A stretch of 64,000 nucleotides of DNA from DASRHD01 sp035485575. GTDB taxonomy: Bacteria > Verrucomicrobiota > Verrucomicrobiia > Opitutales > Opitutaceae. Location of the stretch: assembly GCA_035485575.1 (NCBI GenBank), contig DATHNW010000010.1, positions 73,423 through 137,422 on the forward strand. The letters are read 5' to 3'. This document shows, piece after piece, positions 33,076 to 41,724 of this stretch (position 1 is its first letter; each line of letters starts with the position of its first letter). A program made the position numbers and the translations under genes. The notes under the pieces are model-generated. The model worked only from the letters and a program-made list of their open reading frames with translations. It was not told where the DNA came from and did no database searches.

Positions 33076-34203
33076 TCAGCGTAACTCCCATTCATAGTGA
33101 TACTTCGAGAGCATTTTTGGCGCGTTATCAGTGACCTGCACGACGTCTTCAATGCGGCAGGCACCGAGGCCGGGATAGTAGAGGCCGGGCTCGACGGTGA
33201 CCACGGCGCCTTTTTTCAAGGCGGTGTCGGCGGTCGTGCCCATGCGTGGCGGTTCGTGCACTTCGAGCCCGAGCCCGTGGCCGGTGCCGTGAAAAAAGCC
33301 GGTGGAACCATTCGCGTCATGACCGGTTTTATAGCCGAGTGACTCGAAATGCACGACGACCTGCCCGTGCACGGCACGGCCGCTCACGCCGGCGCGGATG
33401 TCCTTGAGGGCGAGCTTTTGCGCGGAACGCACGGCGGCGACAAGCGCGCGTTGAGCATCGCTGGCGCGGCCCTTGAGAAAAGTGCGCGTCATGTCGCCGT
33501 GGTAGCCCGTTTTGTTCACCCGGGGGAAAACGTCCACAATGATGAGTTCGTGCGGACGGAGCGGCCCGGTGCCGCGCGCGTGCGGGTCGCAAGCCTGGTC
33601 GCCGCCGGCCGCGATGGTGTCGAGTGAAACGCTGCCGGCTTCGAGGCAGGCGGTCTCAATCGTGAGCTTGAGACGCTCGGATGTGAGCACTGCATTGCGC
33701 CAGAAGAGCTTGCGGCCCTTGATCTTGCTGGCGCGCAGGACGCGCTCGGCGGCGGCGATGCCGGCGGCCGAGCAACGGTTGCCCTCGCGGAGGGCGCGCG
33801 CCTCGGCCGGGGTTTTGATTTCGCGTTCGGGGAAAAACGCTCCGTCGGCCACCGTGATGGCAAGACCGTGGGCGCGGAGCTTGTCGGCCAGGCCGGCGGG
33901 GAAATCCTGAGGCACGGTGAATTCATCCAAGCCATGCTCCTTGGCGAGCAAGGCAATGACCTCCGCGGGGCCGCGCTGGCGGTCGGGCCAGCGCGCTTTT
34001 GCCCTTTCGACGAGCGGCTCAAGGGGCAGCACGACGTCGAGCGCCGACTCTTTTTGCGCCCGACCGAATTCGAGGCGGTTGAAGATGCCGTGCTTTTTCC
34101 CGCCTGCGGTAAAGGCGATGAAAGGGTCCGGCACGTAAAGGCGGCAGAAGTAAAGCTGGTCGGCGCTATGCGACGTGTCGGCGTAGAGTAACGGGACGGG
34201 CAT
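33076..34203 (-). CDS. M24-family metallopeptidase (Xaa-Pro aminopeptidase-like)
   Basis: This is a creatinase-fold aminopeptidase of 375 aa. The metal-binding residues are seen in order as LIIVDVFPRVNKTGYHGDMTRTF (two Asp), GTGHGLGLEVHEPPRM (His), the VTVEPGLYYPG loop (Glu) and the final Glu region near the C-terminus (RIEDVVQVT). An N-terminal domain of about 150 residues precedes it. There is no signal peptide, so it should be cytoplasmic, acting on Xaa-Pro peptides. The start is the ATG at 34203, next to an oppositely directed DUF192 gene. Confidence 0.88.
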   Translation of the reverse strand: MPVPLLYADTSHSADQLYFCRLYVPDPFIAFTAGGKKHGIFNRLEFGRAQKESALDVVLPLEPLVERAKARWPDRQRGPAEVIALLAKEHGLDEFTVPQDFPAGLADKLRAHGLAITVADGAFFPEREIKTPAEARALREGNRCSAAGIAAAERVLRASKIKGRKLFWRNAVLTSERLKLTIETACLEAGSVSLDTIAAGGDQACDPHARGTGPLRPHELIIVDVFPRVNKTGYHGDMTRTFLKGRASDAQRALVAAVRSAQKLALKDIRAGVSGRAVHGQVVVHFESLGYKTGHDANGSTGFFHGTGHGLGLEVHEPPRMGTTADTALKKGAVVTVEPGLYYPGLGACRIEDVVQVTDNAPKMLSKYHYEWELR

Positions 34204-34260
34204 GGCGGTTTTGATTGAGAAGAACGTTGGGCGGGTTTAGCCACGGGTTCCATCGTAAAA

Positions 34261-34791
34261 ATGAAAAACGCCCGCCTGTTCCTCTTTGGTCTCGCCCTTC
34301 TCTTTGCGTCCGGCTGTGCACGCAGTCAGCCCGGCCAGCCCGCCACGCTCAAAACGGTGGACGATTATTTCGCCTTCCACCTCGGCGGCCATGCCGTCCG
34401 CCTGCAGCTGGCGGTGACAATGCCGGAGATGGAGCGCGGGCTGATGGAGCGCCGTGGGTTGGGCCGCGACGATGGCATGCTCTTCGTCTATGCCGAGCCG
34501 CAGCCCATGAGCTTTTGGATGCACAACACGCCCACCCCCCTCGACATCGGATTTTTCGACCGCGACGGCCAGCTGCAGGAGGTTTACCAGATGCAGCCGT
34601 TCGATGAGACGCCGCTCAACGCGCGCAGCAAGCAGCTCCAGTTTGCGCTGGAGATGAACGAGGGCTGGTTTCACGACAACGCCGTGCGACCGGGCGCGCC
34701 GCTTGATTTCGCGGAACTCGGCGCCGCACTGAAGGCGCGCGGCTTTGAGCCGAAGGCGTTTGGGCTGGATAAAGCGGATGATGGACATTGA
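34261..34791 (+). CDS. DUF192-family lipoprotein
   Basis: This 176-residue protein begins with a signal peptide and lipobox (LLFASGC, Cys near residue 19). It is followed by a DUF192 domain with VTMPEMERGLMERRGLGRDDGMLFVY, MSFWMHNTPTPLDI and a final WFHDNAVRPGAPLDF. The family has no settled biochemical role. It starts 57 bases from the M24 gene on the other strand and runs into the next lipoprotein gene 18 bases later. Confidence 0.85.
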   Translation: MKNARLFLFGLALLFASGCARSQPGQPATLKTVDDYFAFHLGGHAVRLQLAVTMPEMERGLMERRGLGRDDGMLFVYAEPQPMSFWMHNTPTPLDIGFFDRDGQLQEVYQMQPFDETPLNARSKQLQFALEMNEGWFHDNAVRPGAPLDFAELGAALKARGFEPKAFGLDKADDGH

Positions 34792-34809
34792 TAATGCCCA
34801 ACTCCGCCC

Positions 34810-35283
34810 ATGAAAAAAATCCTCCTATCCGGCGTCTTCTATCTGGCTTTTTTAGCCGGCTGCGTGCCGAGGTCAAAACTCGACCAGGCAAATAGTGATC
34901 TGGCGGCCGCGCAGGCCAGCATTAAGTCTCTGCGGCAGGATCTGGCGGGCGCCGAGGCCAGGCTGGAAAGCACGCCATCAGATTATGCCGGCAACTGGAA
35001 AGCCGAGACGACGCAGCCGATGCGCGGTGCCCCGAATTCGGCCCCCGTCAAGCTCGTGTTCGACCTGAACCTGTCGGCCAAGGGCGAGATGAGCCTTCAG
35101 GTGACAGCCGGTGAGAAGAAACTCAATCCGGTGGCTGGCACCTGGAAGAAAGCGCTTGATTATCTCATCGTCGACATGGGCAAAAAGCACCTCGCCGTGT
35201 TTCCCATCGACGGAAAGAAGGATAATCAGATCACCCTGCTCTGGCCTACGGGCGAGAAACTCCAATTCAACCGGGTGCCGTGA
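34810..35283 (+). CDS. Small lipoprotein with coiled-coil and beta-rich domain
   Basis: This 157-residue lipoprotein has a lipobox ending in LAGC near residue 18 and a short helical coiled coil (about 23-55, LDQANSDLAAAQASIKSLRQ). The rest looks like a beta-rich domain with WKKALDYLIVDMGKKHLAVF. I do not recognise the family. It lies 18 bases after the DUF192 lipoprotein gene, so the two probably share an mRNA and sit in the same envelope layer. Confidence 0.65.
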   Translation: MKKILLSGVFYLAFLAGCVPRSKLDQANSDLAAAQASIKSLRQDLAGAEARLESTPSDYAGNWKAETTQPMRGAPNSAPVKLVFDLNLSAKGEMSLQVTAGEKKLNPVAGTWKKALDYLIVDMGKKHLAVFPIDGKKDNQITLLWPTGEKLQFNRVP

Positions 35284-35301
35284 TGTTGCGGAACCTGCGG
35301 G

Positions 35302-35739
35302 CTACTCCCGCGGAATCTCATTGTCGGTCTTGAGGACAAGGACGGGCGTCTTCGTTTTCACCCAGAGCTCGGCTTCCTTGAAATGCTTGGCGGGGACATT
35401 TTCGATCGCCTCGCCGACGGTTTTGGCGGGGAGCAGGCGGCCTTTTTTGCTGGCGTTGAAATCATAGGCCGCGCGGAAGATGCGCTCGCGCGTGGTGGCG
35501 GGACTTTCGTTTTCGGGAATTTGCAGTACCCAGCCGGCGAAATCGTGCTTGGGCATCTTGCCCTCGGGGTCTGAGACAAGGACGACAAACTGTTTTTTGA
35601 TGGCCGGTGGTTTTTCCTCCTCACCCGGGTCGGGCTGCACGGCGAGGTTCATTTCCTCAATGACACGGCGGAGCAGGGAGGGGTCGATCTGGTTTTTCTT
35701 TAAAATTTCAGCGACTTTGCTGACATCGATTTTCGGCAT
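35302..35739 (-). CDS. Conserved hypothetical protein, 145 aa
   Basis: Starting from the ATG at 35739 this product (145 aa) has an N-terminal helix (KIDVSKVAEILKKNQIDPSLL), an acidic linker and a C-terminal domain with KKQFVVLVSDPEGKMPKHDFA and AKHFKEAELWVKTKTPVLVL. No named family was recognised and no membrane segment is present. A longer frame to 35964 runs over the neighbouring promoter region and was rejected. It converges with the lipoprotein gene and diverges from the NUDIX gene. Confidence 0.65.
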   Translation of the reverse strand: MPKIDVSKVAEILKKNQIDPSLLRRVIEEMNLAVQPDPGEEEKPPAIKKQFVVLVSDPEGKMPKHDFAGWVLQIPENESPATTRERIFRAAYDFNASKKGRLLPAKTVGEAIENVPAKHFKEAELWVKTKTPVLVLKTDNEIPRE

Positions 35740-35797
35740 GGCTTTTTTGATGGAATAGCCACGAATGAACGAATGACGACGAAAGTAAAGGAAAGCT

Positions 35798-36325
35798 ATG
35801 GCTGAAGAATTTTTCGACGTGGTGAACGAGCGCGACGAGCCCGTCGGAAGGGCGCCGCGGCGCGAGGTGCACGCGCGCGGGCTGCTGCACCGTGCGGTGC
35901 ACGTGCTCGTGAGCGATGGTATGGGGCGGGTCTTTCTCCAAAAGCGTTCGATGAAGAAGGACACGTCGCCGGGGAAATGGGACAGTTCGTCCTCCGGCCA
36001 TGTGGATGCAGGCGAGGATTATGATGCCGCGGCGGTGCGCGAGCTCGGTGAGGAGCTGGGGCTGCGCACGGCCACTGCGCCGGTGCGGTGGTTTCGCGTC
36101 GAAGCGTGCGGGGACACGGGCGAGGAATTCGTCTGGGTTTACCGCCTGCGGGCGGACGGGCCTTTTGTGCTCAATGTCGATGAAATCGAGAGCGGCGCAT
36201 GGTTCGCCCCTGAGGAAATCACGGCGTGGGTGCAAACGCGGCCGGAGGAATTCGCGCCGGCGTTCCGGCTCATCTGGCGGCTGGCCGAGGAGAAAGGCGT
36301 CGATTTTCTGTCAACCATTGGTTGA
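35798..36325 (+). CDS. NUDIX hydrolase
   Basis: This 175-residue NUDIX protein has an N-terminal region (FFDVVNERDEPVGRAPRREVHARGLLHR) and the intact Nudix box GHVDAGEDYDAAAVRELGEELGL, with the REUxEExGU core. Its N-terminal style resembles the isopentenyl-diphosphate-isomerase-like NUDIX subgroup, but the substrate cannot be deduced. The ATG at 35798 has only weak Shine-Dalgarno context. It is divergent from the hypothetical gene before it. Confidence 0.85.
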   Translation: MAEEFFDVVNERDEPVGRAPRREVHARGLLHRAVHVLVSDGMGRVFLQKRSMKKDTSPGKWDSSSSGHVDAGEDYDAAAVRELGEELGLRTATAPVRWFRVEACGDTGEEFVWVYRLRADGPFVLNVDEIESGAWFAPEEITAWVQTRPEEFAPAFRLIWRLAEEKGVDFLSTIG

Positions 36326-36354
36326 CGTGTTGATTGGGCCCGGGGATTTGGGGA

Positions 36355-36597
36355 CTATTGCGGACGGCAGCGCTTGAGTTCCTCGAACTGTTTTTGCGAG
36401 AGCAGGCGGCGGGGAAGGCGGCGGGCGGCCTCGGCGAAGAGCTTTTCCCAGTCATCGTCGGTGGGCGGATGGGATTGCCAGGATTGATGATGGCCCGACT
36501 TGCTGCGCCAGTCAATGTTGCCGCCGTGAAAGTCGGCGCAGATTTGGATCTTGTTGCCGTCGGCGTCGCGCGCCCACCAGCCGAATTCGGTGCTCAT
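36355..36597 (-). CDS. Small conserved hypothetical protein, 80 aa
   Basis: The product has an aromatic start (STEFGWWARDADGNKIQICAD) and a C-terminal helix (WEKLFAEAARRLPRRLLSQKQF). Its start codon overlaps the stop of the upstream metallophosphoesterase gene by four bases, which supports a real translated gene. It has no membrane segment. I do not recognise the family. Confidence 0.65.
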   Translation of the reverse strand: MSTEFGWWARDADGNKIQICADFHGGNIDWRSKSGHHQSWQSHPPTDDDWEKLFAEAARRLPRRLLSQKQFEELKRCRPQ

Positions 36598-37475
36598 GTA
36601 GAGGGCATTTTTTCCGATATGGCAGCGGGTGCGAGCGCAAAGGCGGCCAGTGTCTTACCAAAATGCAGCGCACCGCCGCGCGTGATGATGCGGCGGAGGA
36701 GGAGCCTGTCCGGGGTGAGATCGACGGCGCAGGCGCGGGCGGGCGCACAGAAGGAGCCGGTGTTGAGGATAATGAGGCCGCCGGGCGTGTGTACGATGCC
36801 GGGGCGGTGGGTGTGGCCGGTGATGAGAAAGCGCGCCTGCGGCCGGTGGGCGCGGACAAAAGAGGCGGCGTGAGCAGGTGCTTCCCGCCACGCGCGCAGG
36901 ATGGCAAGGATGCGGGTCGGCCAGGCGATATCGGCCAGGGCGCTGAATGTGTAGCGGAACGGATTTCGTTCGGTGTGATGACGCTGGGGGATGCGGGCGC
37001 AAACGCGGCGGAAGGCGGCGAGGCGCGGGACGAACTGGGTGCGCTCGGCCGGTGCGAGGGAGGCGAATTCGCGGGCAAGGTGCGCGCGCATCGCGGGCAC
37101 GTCACGGCTCCACGGCACGATGTCGTCGAAGAATACGTCGCCGTGCGTGACGAAAATCTGCCCGCCGGCTAGATCGAGCGCGTGCTGCGTGGAAATATCA
37201 GGGTCGTGGTTGCCGGTGAGTAGCGTGGCGGGCGGTGCCTGGCGTGCGAGAAAATCGAAGAATTCCGAGCGGTGTGCGGCATTGGCGGCGTTGACGGATG
37301 CCAGGGCCGTGGCGGTCAGGCGGACCGGGCCAGGCCGGGTGTCGAGCGTGTCGCCATTGAAGAGAAGGGCGTCCGCGCCGGAAAAAAGGGGAATCAGCTG
37401 CGTCAGGGTGCGTACGCGGCAGCCGAGGTCGCCGAGGTGCAGGTCGGAAAAGATGCGCAAAACGCCGGCGGCCAT
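36594..37475 (-). CDS. Metallophosphoesterase, UDP-2,3-diacylglucosamine diphosphatase-like
   Basis: This is a calcineurin-fold phosphoesterase of 293 aa from the ATG at 37475. Metal-site motifs are in order: FSDLHLGD (DxH), FNGDTLD (GD), TGNHDPD (GNHD), THGDVFFDD and TGHTHRPGI (GHTH). The size and motifs fit LpxH or a relative, which would act on lipid A intermediates, but general metallophosphoesterases look similar. The gene overlaps its neighbour at 36597 by four bases. Confidence 0.75.
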   Translation of the reverse strand: MAAGVLRIFSDLHLGDLGCRVRTLTQLIPLFSGADALLFNGDTLDTRPGPVRLTATALASVNAANAAHRSEFFDFLARQAPPATLLTGNHDPDISTQHALDLAGGQIFVTHGDVFFDDIVPWSRDVPAMRAHLAREFASLAPAERTQFVPRLAAFRRVCARIPQRHHTERNPFRYTFSALADIAWPTRILAILRAWREAPAHAASFVRAHRPQARFLITGHTHRPGIVHTPGGLIILNTGSFCAPARACAVDLTPDRLLLRRIITRGGALHFGKTLAAFALAPAAISEKMPST

Positions 37476-37595
37476 GAATGAAAGGTATTGAGGATTAAAA
37501 CCTGGTTTTGCTGCGGGGCAAGGGCCGGCCGCTTGTGGCGAAAACAAAAACGCCGGCGGGCAGGGGCCGGCCGGCGCAACAAAGGCAAAAGGCGG

Positions 37596-38297
37596 TCAGT
37601 TCGACGGCGGCTTGCCGCCGCCAAACCCGCCGAACATGCCGCTCATGTCAAAACGGTGGTAGTCGGCTGGCACCGCGAAGGTGTCGTCGGAGAGGCTTTT
37701 CTTGTCGATGGCGACGGCCTCCATGCGGATGGTTTCCGCACCGCTGGCGTCATGGTTGATCATGCGCAGCGGAAAGAAGCCGCGGGCCGCGAGTTCCTTT
37801 TCGATGGAGCTCATGCCGCCGTTCTTGGCGAAGGGGCTGTTGCGGCCCATCATGAAGGTGCCCAGACCTTCGGCCGCCCAGACGTCGCTGGTGGTTTTGT
37901 GGTCGGGGTCCGTGATGAGATATTTCACAGCAGTGTAGCCGAGGATTTTTTCGGTCTCGCCGGTTTTTTCGATTTTCACATTGGACGTGGCGCTTTGGGC
38001 GGCGGCGGCGATGTCCTCGGTCTTGAGCACCATGTACATTTTCTGCTCCGGCATGAGTGTGTACATCTCATGTTTGCCGAGGTCCCAGATGGAGGTGATG
38101 TTCCGGTTGTTGCCGTGGCTGTCGGTGACGGCGATGTCCATGCGCAGGAAGCCTTCCTTCACGGAATAATCGATGACCGTGGGCTGCTCGCGCTTGGGTG
38201 ATTTCATCGAAAGGCGGATCGTGCCTTCGAAGCTGCCGGCGAGGAGCGCCAGCGGGCTGAGCAGGAAACAAAGGAGGAAAGAGGTAAGTTTATTCAT
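37596..38297 (-). CDS. DUF4412-like exported protein
   Basis: This is a 233-residue secreted protein starting at the ATG at 38297 with a signal peptide (cleavage near LLAGS). The central part has SVKEGFLRMDIAVTD and YTLMPEQKMYMVLKTED, which resembles the DUF4412 family. The C-terminus is Gly/Phe rich (SGMFGGFGGGKPPSN). The function is unknown. Longer N-terminal readings lie in shadow sequence and were ignored. Confidence 0.65.
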   Translation of the reverse strand: MNKLTSFLLCFLLSPLALLAGSFEGTIRLSMKSPKREQPTVIDYSVKEGFLRMDIAVTDSHGNNRNITSIWDLGKHEMYTLMPEQKMYMVLKTEDIAAAAQSATSNVKIEKTGETEKILGYTAVKYLITDPDHKTTSDVWAAEGLGTFMMGRNSPFAKNGGMSSIEKELAARGFFPLRMINHDASGAETIRMEAVAIDKKSLSDDTFAVPADYHRFDMSGMFGGFGGGKPPSN

Positions 38298-38390
38298 GGC
38301 GGGCCGAGAATGGGATACCGGCAAAGAAAGGCAAGGCGGGCGAGAGGGCTCGCGCTTGCCAGCGAGCCGGGCGGCGTTTGGAGTGGCCGC

Positions 38391-38891
38391 ATGGCGATTT
38401 TTGGAACACTTGATACGCTGCGCATGCAGCTCGTGCGACCGGAGCATTTTGCGGTGGCGTTTGCCTACGCGGCGGAGGTGCTGAGGCCCGGCAGCGCGGC
38501 GCAGGCGCGCATTGAAAAAATCGCGGCCGGCACGACCGGGCGCGTGGAGCTGGGCGGCGGGGCGTTTGCGCTCGAGCAGGCCTACTGGACAAAGCCGCGC
38601 AGCGAGGGCCGCTGGGAATCGCATCGCACCTACATCGACGTGCAGCTGGTCATGGCCGGCGAGGAGCTGATGGAGGTGGCCGATACGGCGCGGCTCACGC
38701 TTGCGGAAGATCTCACGCCGGGGAAGGATTTGATTTTCTACCAGCCGTTCGGGGCCGGCTCTGTCTTGCGCGTGCGGGCGGGCGAGGCGGCGGTGTTTTT
38801 CCCGGCGGACGCGCATTTGCCATCGCTGCGACTGGGCGCGGAACCGGCGCTTGTGCGCAAGACGGTCGTCAAGGTGCCTGTTTTCGCGTGA
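38391..38891 (+). CDS. YhcH/YjgK/YiaL family protein
   Basis: This cytoplasmic cupin-like protein is 166 aa from the ATG at 38391. The family motifs ESHRTYIDVQLVMAGEE and FFPADAHLPSLRLG are present, including the His residues of the possible metal site. Homologues are found in sugar-acid and sialic-acid pathways and as a beta-galactosidase subunit, with no firm substrate here. The stop overlaps the GTG start of rlmJ. Confidence 0.8.
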   Translation: MAIFGTLDTLRMQLVRPEHFAVAFAYAAEVLRPGSAAQARIEKIAAGTTGRVELGGGAFALEQAYWTKPRSEGRWESHRTYIDVQLVMAGEELMEVADTARLTLAEDLTPGKDLIFYQPFGAGSVLRVRAGEAAVFFPADAHLPSLRLGAEPALVRKTVVKVPVFA

Positions 38892-39754
38892 ACTACCGGC
38901 ATTCTTTTCACGCGGGCAACTTTGCCGACGTCTTCAAGCATGCGCTGCTGGTGCGGCTCGTGCGCGCGCTGCAGCAAAAGGAAAAGGGCTTCCTCTACCT
39001 CGACACGCACGCGGGCCGCGGACACTACGACCTCGTCGCCGCGGCACAGGGCGACACGCTCGCGCGCAGGCCGGAGTGGCCCGACGGAATCGGCCGGTTG
39101 TGGGCGCGCAGCGATTTGCCCGCGGCGCTGGCAGATTACGTGTCCTTGGTCCGGGAATTTGACCGGCAAAATGACCAGGGCGCGGCTATGCCCCGCTTTT
39201 ATCCGGGTTCGCCGCGGCTGGTGCAGCAGCTCGCGCGGCCGCAGGACCGGCTGGCGCTGAGTGAAAAACATCCCGGGGAGTGCGCGGAGCTGCGGGCGGA
39301 GTTTGCGCGGGAGAGGCGGGTGAGCGTGCATGAGATGGACGGCTACACGGCGTTGCGTGCAATGCTGCCGCCACCGGAACGACGCGCGCTTGTGCTTATC
39401 GATCCGCCGTTCGAGGCGCAGGATGAGTTCGCGCAAATCACCGGGGCGCTACGCGAGGGACTGCGGCGGCTGCCGGGCGGGGTGTTTGCCATCTGGTATC
39501 CGCTGACGGAGCGGGCGCGCGTGGATACATTTTTTGCGGAGCTGGAAACGCTGAAGCTGCCGCCGACCCTGGCACTGGAGCTGGCAGTGGCGGGTGAGGC
39601 GAGCGGTTTGAAAATGCGCGGGTGCGGGCTCGTGATCGTGAATCCGCCGTGGCAGTTTGACCGTGAGACGCAGGTTTTCATGCCGGTGCTGGCCGGATTG
39701 CTGGCTCAGGCGCCCGGTGAGGGCGCGGCGCTCCGCTGGCTCGTGCCGGAATGA
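38888..39754 (+). CDS. rlmJ: 23S rRNA (adenine-2030-N6) methyltransferase RlmJ
   Basis: RlmJ methylates A2030 in 23S rRNA. The family N-terminus NYRHSFHAGNFADVFKHALL is clear, the SAM-binding region is visible as LDTHAGRGHYDL, and the catalytic motif IDPPFEAQDEF occurs at about residue 172. The 288-residue length is normal. It uses a GTG start, with the GTGA overlapping the stop of the YhcH gene, so the two are translationally coupled. Confidence 0.92.
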   Translation: MNYRHSFHAGNFADVFKHALLVRLVRALQQKEKGFLYLDTHAGRGHYDLVAAAQGDTLARRPEWPDGIGRLWARSDLPAALADYVSLVREFDRQNDQGAAMPRFYPGSPRLVQQLARPQDRLALSEKHPGECAELRAEFARERRVSVHEMDGYTALRAMLPPPERRALVLIDPPFEAQDEFAQITGALREGLRRLPGGVFAIWYPLTERARVDTFFAELETLKLPPTLALELAVAGEASGLKMRGCGLVIVNPPWQFDRETQVFMPVLAGLLAQAPGEGAALRWLVPE

Positions 39755-39772
39755 AGAAGCCGGCCACCGGCC

Positions 39773-39973
39773 TTAACGCAGGCGGGAATTTCTGTCGTGG
39801 AAATGCGCGGAGAACGGCAGGTCGCCGCCCAGTTGCTGCGGAGTGGGCAGCGAGGGGGCCTTGAAGACCGGGCGGTTCCATTGCACATCCTTGCGCGCGA
39901 CAATACGGAGGATTTCCGACCCGGGATGGGCGGGATCACGCGCAAGGCGAAGAAGATGGAAAAGCGAGTGCAT
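39773..39973 (-). CDS. Possible small protein, 66 aa
   Basis: The frame encodes MHSLFHLLRLARDPAHPG, then EILRIVARKDVQWNRP and a His-containing C-terminus (SAHFHDRNSRLR). Third codon positions are GC-rich in this frame, as in the real genes around it. There is no recognised domain or membrane segment. It converges with rlmJ, 18 bases away. It may be an Opitutaceae-type small gene or a chance frame. Confidence 0.45.
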   Translation of the reverse strand: MHSLFHLLRLARDPAHPGSEILRIVARKDVQWNRPVFKAPSLPTPQQLGGDLPFSAHFHDRNSRLR

Positions 39974-40033
39974 GGGGTGGCATGGAGGTTGAGTCTGTTA
40001 TCGGCACAAAGATGAGGGTGCTGAAATTAAAAC

Positions 40034-40450
40034 TCAGGCCACGCTTTGCGCGCGGGCAGGTGCGCCCGCGGCAGCGCCCGCCGGCTGCTTCTTGGGCAGC
40101 AGGAGGGTGAGCACCCCGCTGGCGATCTCGGCCTGCAGGCCGGCGTAGTCGAGGCCGTGGCCGAGCCGCAGGCGCAGCTGGTAGTCCCGCTGTGCGTTTT
40201 CCAGGTGCAGCGCAGAAAAATTCACCCGCACGAAATGCGCCTTGCGCGCCGTGATGGTGAGGTCGGGACCGCGGGTGGCGATCTCCACTCCCGCAGCTTC
40301 GACTCCCGGCACGAACACCGTGAGCTTCACCGCGCCGGCGAGGTCCATGCAGTCGTAGTGCGGCTTGCGGAAAAGCCCGGCGGTGGCCGGAGCTTCGACG
40401 CTGCTGCTGGAACGACTGGTGGCGTTGGTGGGTTGGATGATCGTATGCAT
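40034..40450 (-). CDS. Hsp20/alpha-crystallin-like protein
   Basis: This 138-residue protein has an alpha-crystallin-like core (about residues 36-115) with YDCMDLAGAVKLTVFVPGV and the final beta strands ASGVLTLLLPKK. The N-terminus is Ser/Thr-rich and the C-terminus is Ala/Gly/Pro-rich. It is shorter and more divergent than classical IbpA-type proteins, and the usual IxI tail motif is not obvious. A heat-shock holdase role is plausible but not shown. Confidence 0.75.
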   Translation of the reverse strand: MHTIIQPTNATSRSSSSVEAPATAGLFRKPHYDCMDLAGAVKLTVFVPGVEAAGVEIATRGPDLTITARKAHFVRVNFSALHLENAQRDYQLRLRLGHGLDYAGLQAEIASGVLTLLLPKKQPAGAAAGAPARAQSVA

Positions 40451-40542
40451 GGGAAAAGTGTAAAAATGGAAATAGTCAGCTGGTCTCGGAGGAGGACCGC
40501 CGGGTTTCTTGATCGCTAAACTGTTTCCGTTAAACGGAGTGT

Positions 40543-40683
40543 TTAGTTCAAGTAGCCCGAGCCCGTGGATTTATGCCACTGGGCGACGACCGGACGCATC
40601 TGCGCGCAGCAAATCGCAAGGCTGGCCTTCGTAAACGAAGTGCCGGCCGTGCCGCGCGTGATGAGTTGATAATTCCGGTTCAT
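40543..40683 (-). CDS. Possible small protein, 46 aa
   Basis: The frame begins at the ATG at 40683 and encodes MNRNYQLITRGTAGTSFTKA followed by LAICCAQMRPVVAQWHKSTG. Third codon positions are GC-rich through the frame, while the 5' extension upstream to 40764 is not. No Shine-Dalgarno is obvious. A related frame shift (GTG-based) on the same strand is less convincing. It is divergent from the MazG-like gene. Confidence 0.4.
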   Translation of the reverse strand: MNRNYQLITRGTAGTSFTKASLAICCAQMRPVVAQWHKSTGSGYLN

Positions 40684-40784
40684 CTGAAGAATGTGAATAT
40701 GCATAAAGCAGGCGCAGTGCCAAGTTTTTTTCAATTTGTGCAGCGAAGTTGCGTGCCGGCCCATGGCGCCTCAGCTTTGCGGAC

Positions 40785-41159
40785 ATGAACCCGATGACCG
40801 ATGCGACGACGACGTTTGCGGAGACCAAGACGCGCGTGCTGGCCTTTGCGCGTGAGCGTGACTGGGAGCAGTTTCACGCGCCGAAAAACCTGAGCATGGC
40901 GCTCGCGGCCGAGGCCGCGGAATTGATGGAGCATTTCCTCTGGGCGACGCCGGAGCAATCGCGCGACATCGCGCGCGACCCGGCCAAGCGCCGGAAGATC
41001 GAGGAGGAGGTGGCCGACGTCGTCATCTACGCGCTTGAGTTCGCTAACATGACGGGCCTCGACGTGGCCGCGGTGATCGAGGCGAAGATGGCGGCCAACG
41101 CGAAAAAATATCCGGTCGAAAAAGCGCGCGGGCGCTCGGAAAAATACACCGAGCTATAA
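40785..41159 (+). CDS. MazG-like nucleotide pyrophosphohydrolase
   Basis: This 124-residue protein belongs to the all-alpha NTP pyrophosphohydrolase (MazG/iMazG) group. It has LAAEAAELMEHFLW with the EExxE-like metal site and EEVADVVIYALEFANMTGLD with the second Glu/Asp pair. The single-domain size fits dUTPase/MazG-like house-cleaning enzymes. The ATG at 40785 is used, though a second ATG at 40794 exists. Confidence 0.85.
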   Translation: MNPMTDATTTFAETKTRVLAFARERDWEQFHAPKNLSMALAAEAAELMEHFLWATPEQSRDIARDPAKRRKIEEEVADVVIYALEFANMTGLDVAAVIEAKMAANAKKYPVEKARGRSEKYTEL

Positions 41160-41296
41160 GCCGGTTCAGGGCAAGTTGCCTGGGCGCCGGCTGCGGGCGT
41201 GGCCAAATTTTTTTCCAGCCGGGTTTTGCACCTTTGGATAAGACCTGCGCGCAGGGGAGGAAAGAGGCGCGGCGCCGGTTGACGCCCGGCGGAAAA

Positions 41297-41692
41297 ATGT
41301 CGGATGCTCCGGGGCAAGAAACCATGCCGTCATCCCTCGCTGCAAAAAAGGAAAAGATCGTCCGCAACTACTACGTGCTGCCCTGCTGCCTGCTGCTGCT
41401 CAATCTCTGCAACAGCATCATCACCTACAAATCCGGCACCATCCATGACGAATTGCTGCGCACGCTCTTTGTCATCGGCATGGTCCTCATCGGCAGCTCG
41501 ATCGTGGCCTTCGTCATCGCTCCGGCTATCGAGGCGGTGGTGCGGGCATTGCGGCGCACGAGCCGGCAGGGCGCCGGCGACTTGGGCGAGATGCTTTTTC
41601 TCGTGGCGCTCGGTGTGGGCGTTTTCTGCCTTTATTACGAGGCCACCATCCACGGCCCGCAGGCGCTGCTGCCGGCGGTGTGGAGAAACTAG
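41297..41692 (+). CDS. Small integral membrane protein
   Basis: This is a 131-residue product with three membrane segments: VLPCCLLLLNLCNSIITY, TLFVIGMVLIGSSIVAFVIA and EMLFLVALGVGVFCLYYEA. A basic loop (RALRRTSRQG) separates the second and third. No family was recognised. It follows the MazG-like gene by 138 bases. Starts at 41297 or 41324 are possible. Confidence 0.6.
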   Translation: MSDAPGQETMPSSLAAKKEKIVRNYYVLPCCLLLLNLCNSIITYKSGTIHDELLRTLFVIGMVLIGSSIVAFVIAPAIEAVVRALRRTSRQGAGDLGEMLFLVALGVGVFCLYYEATIHGPQALLPAVWRN

Positions 41693-41724
41693 GGGCGAAC
41701 GCGTGAATTAAATGTTCCCAGGAC

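Noticed and set aside
40571..40828. An 85-codon minus-strand frame overlapping the 46-codon small gene
   Set aside because: The overlapping 46-codon frame has better third-position GC bias, and the longer frame runs into the MazG-like gene region.
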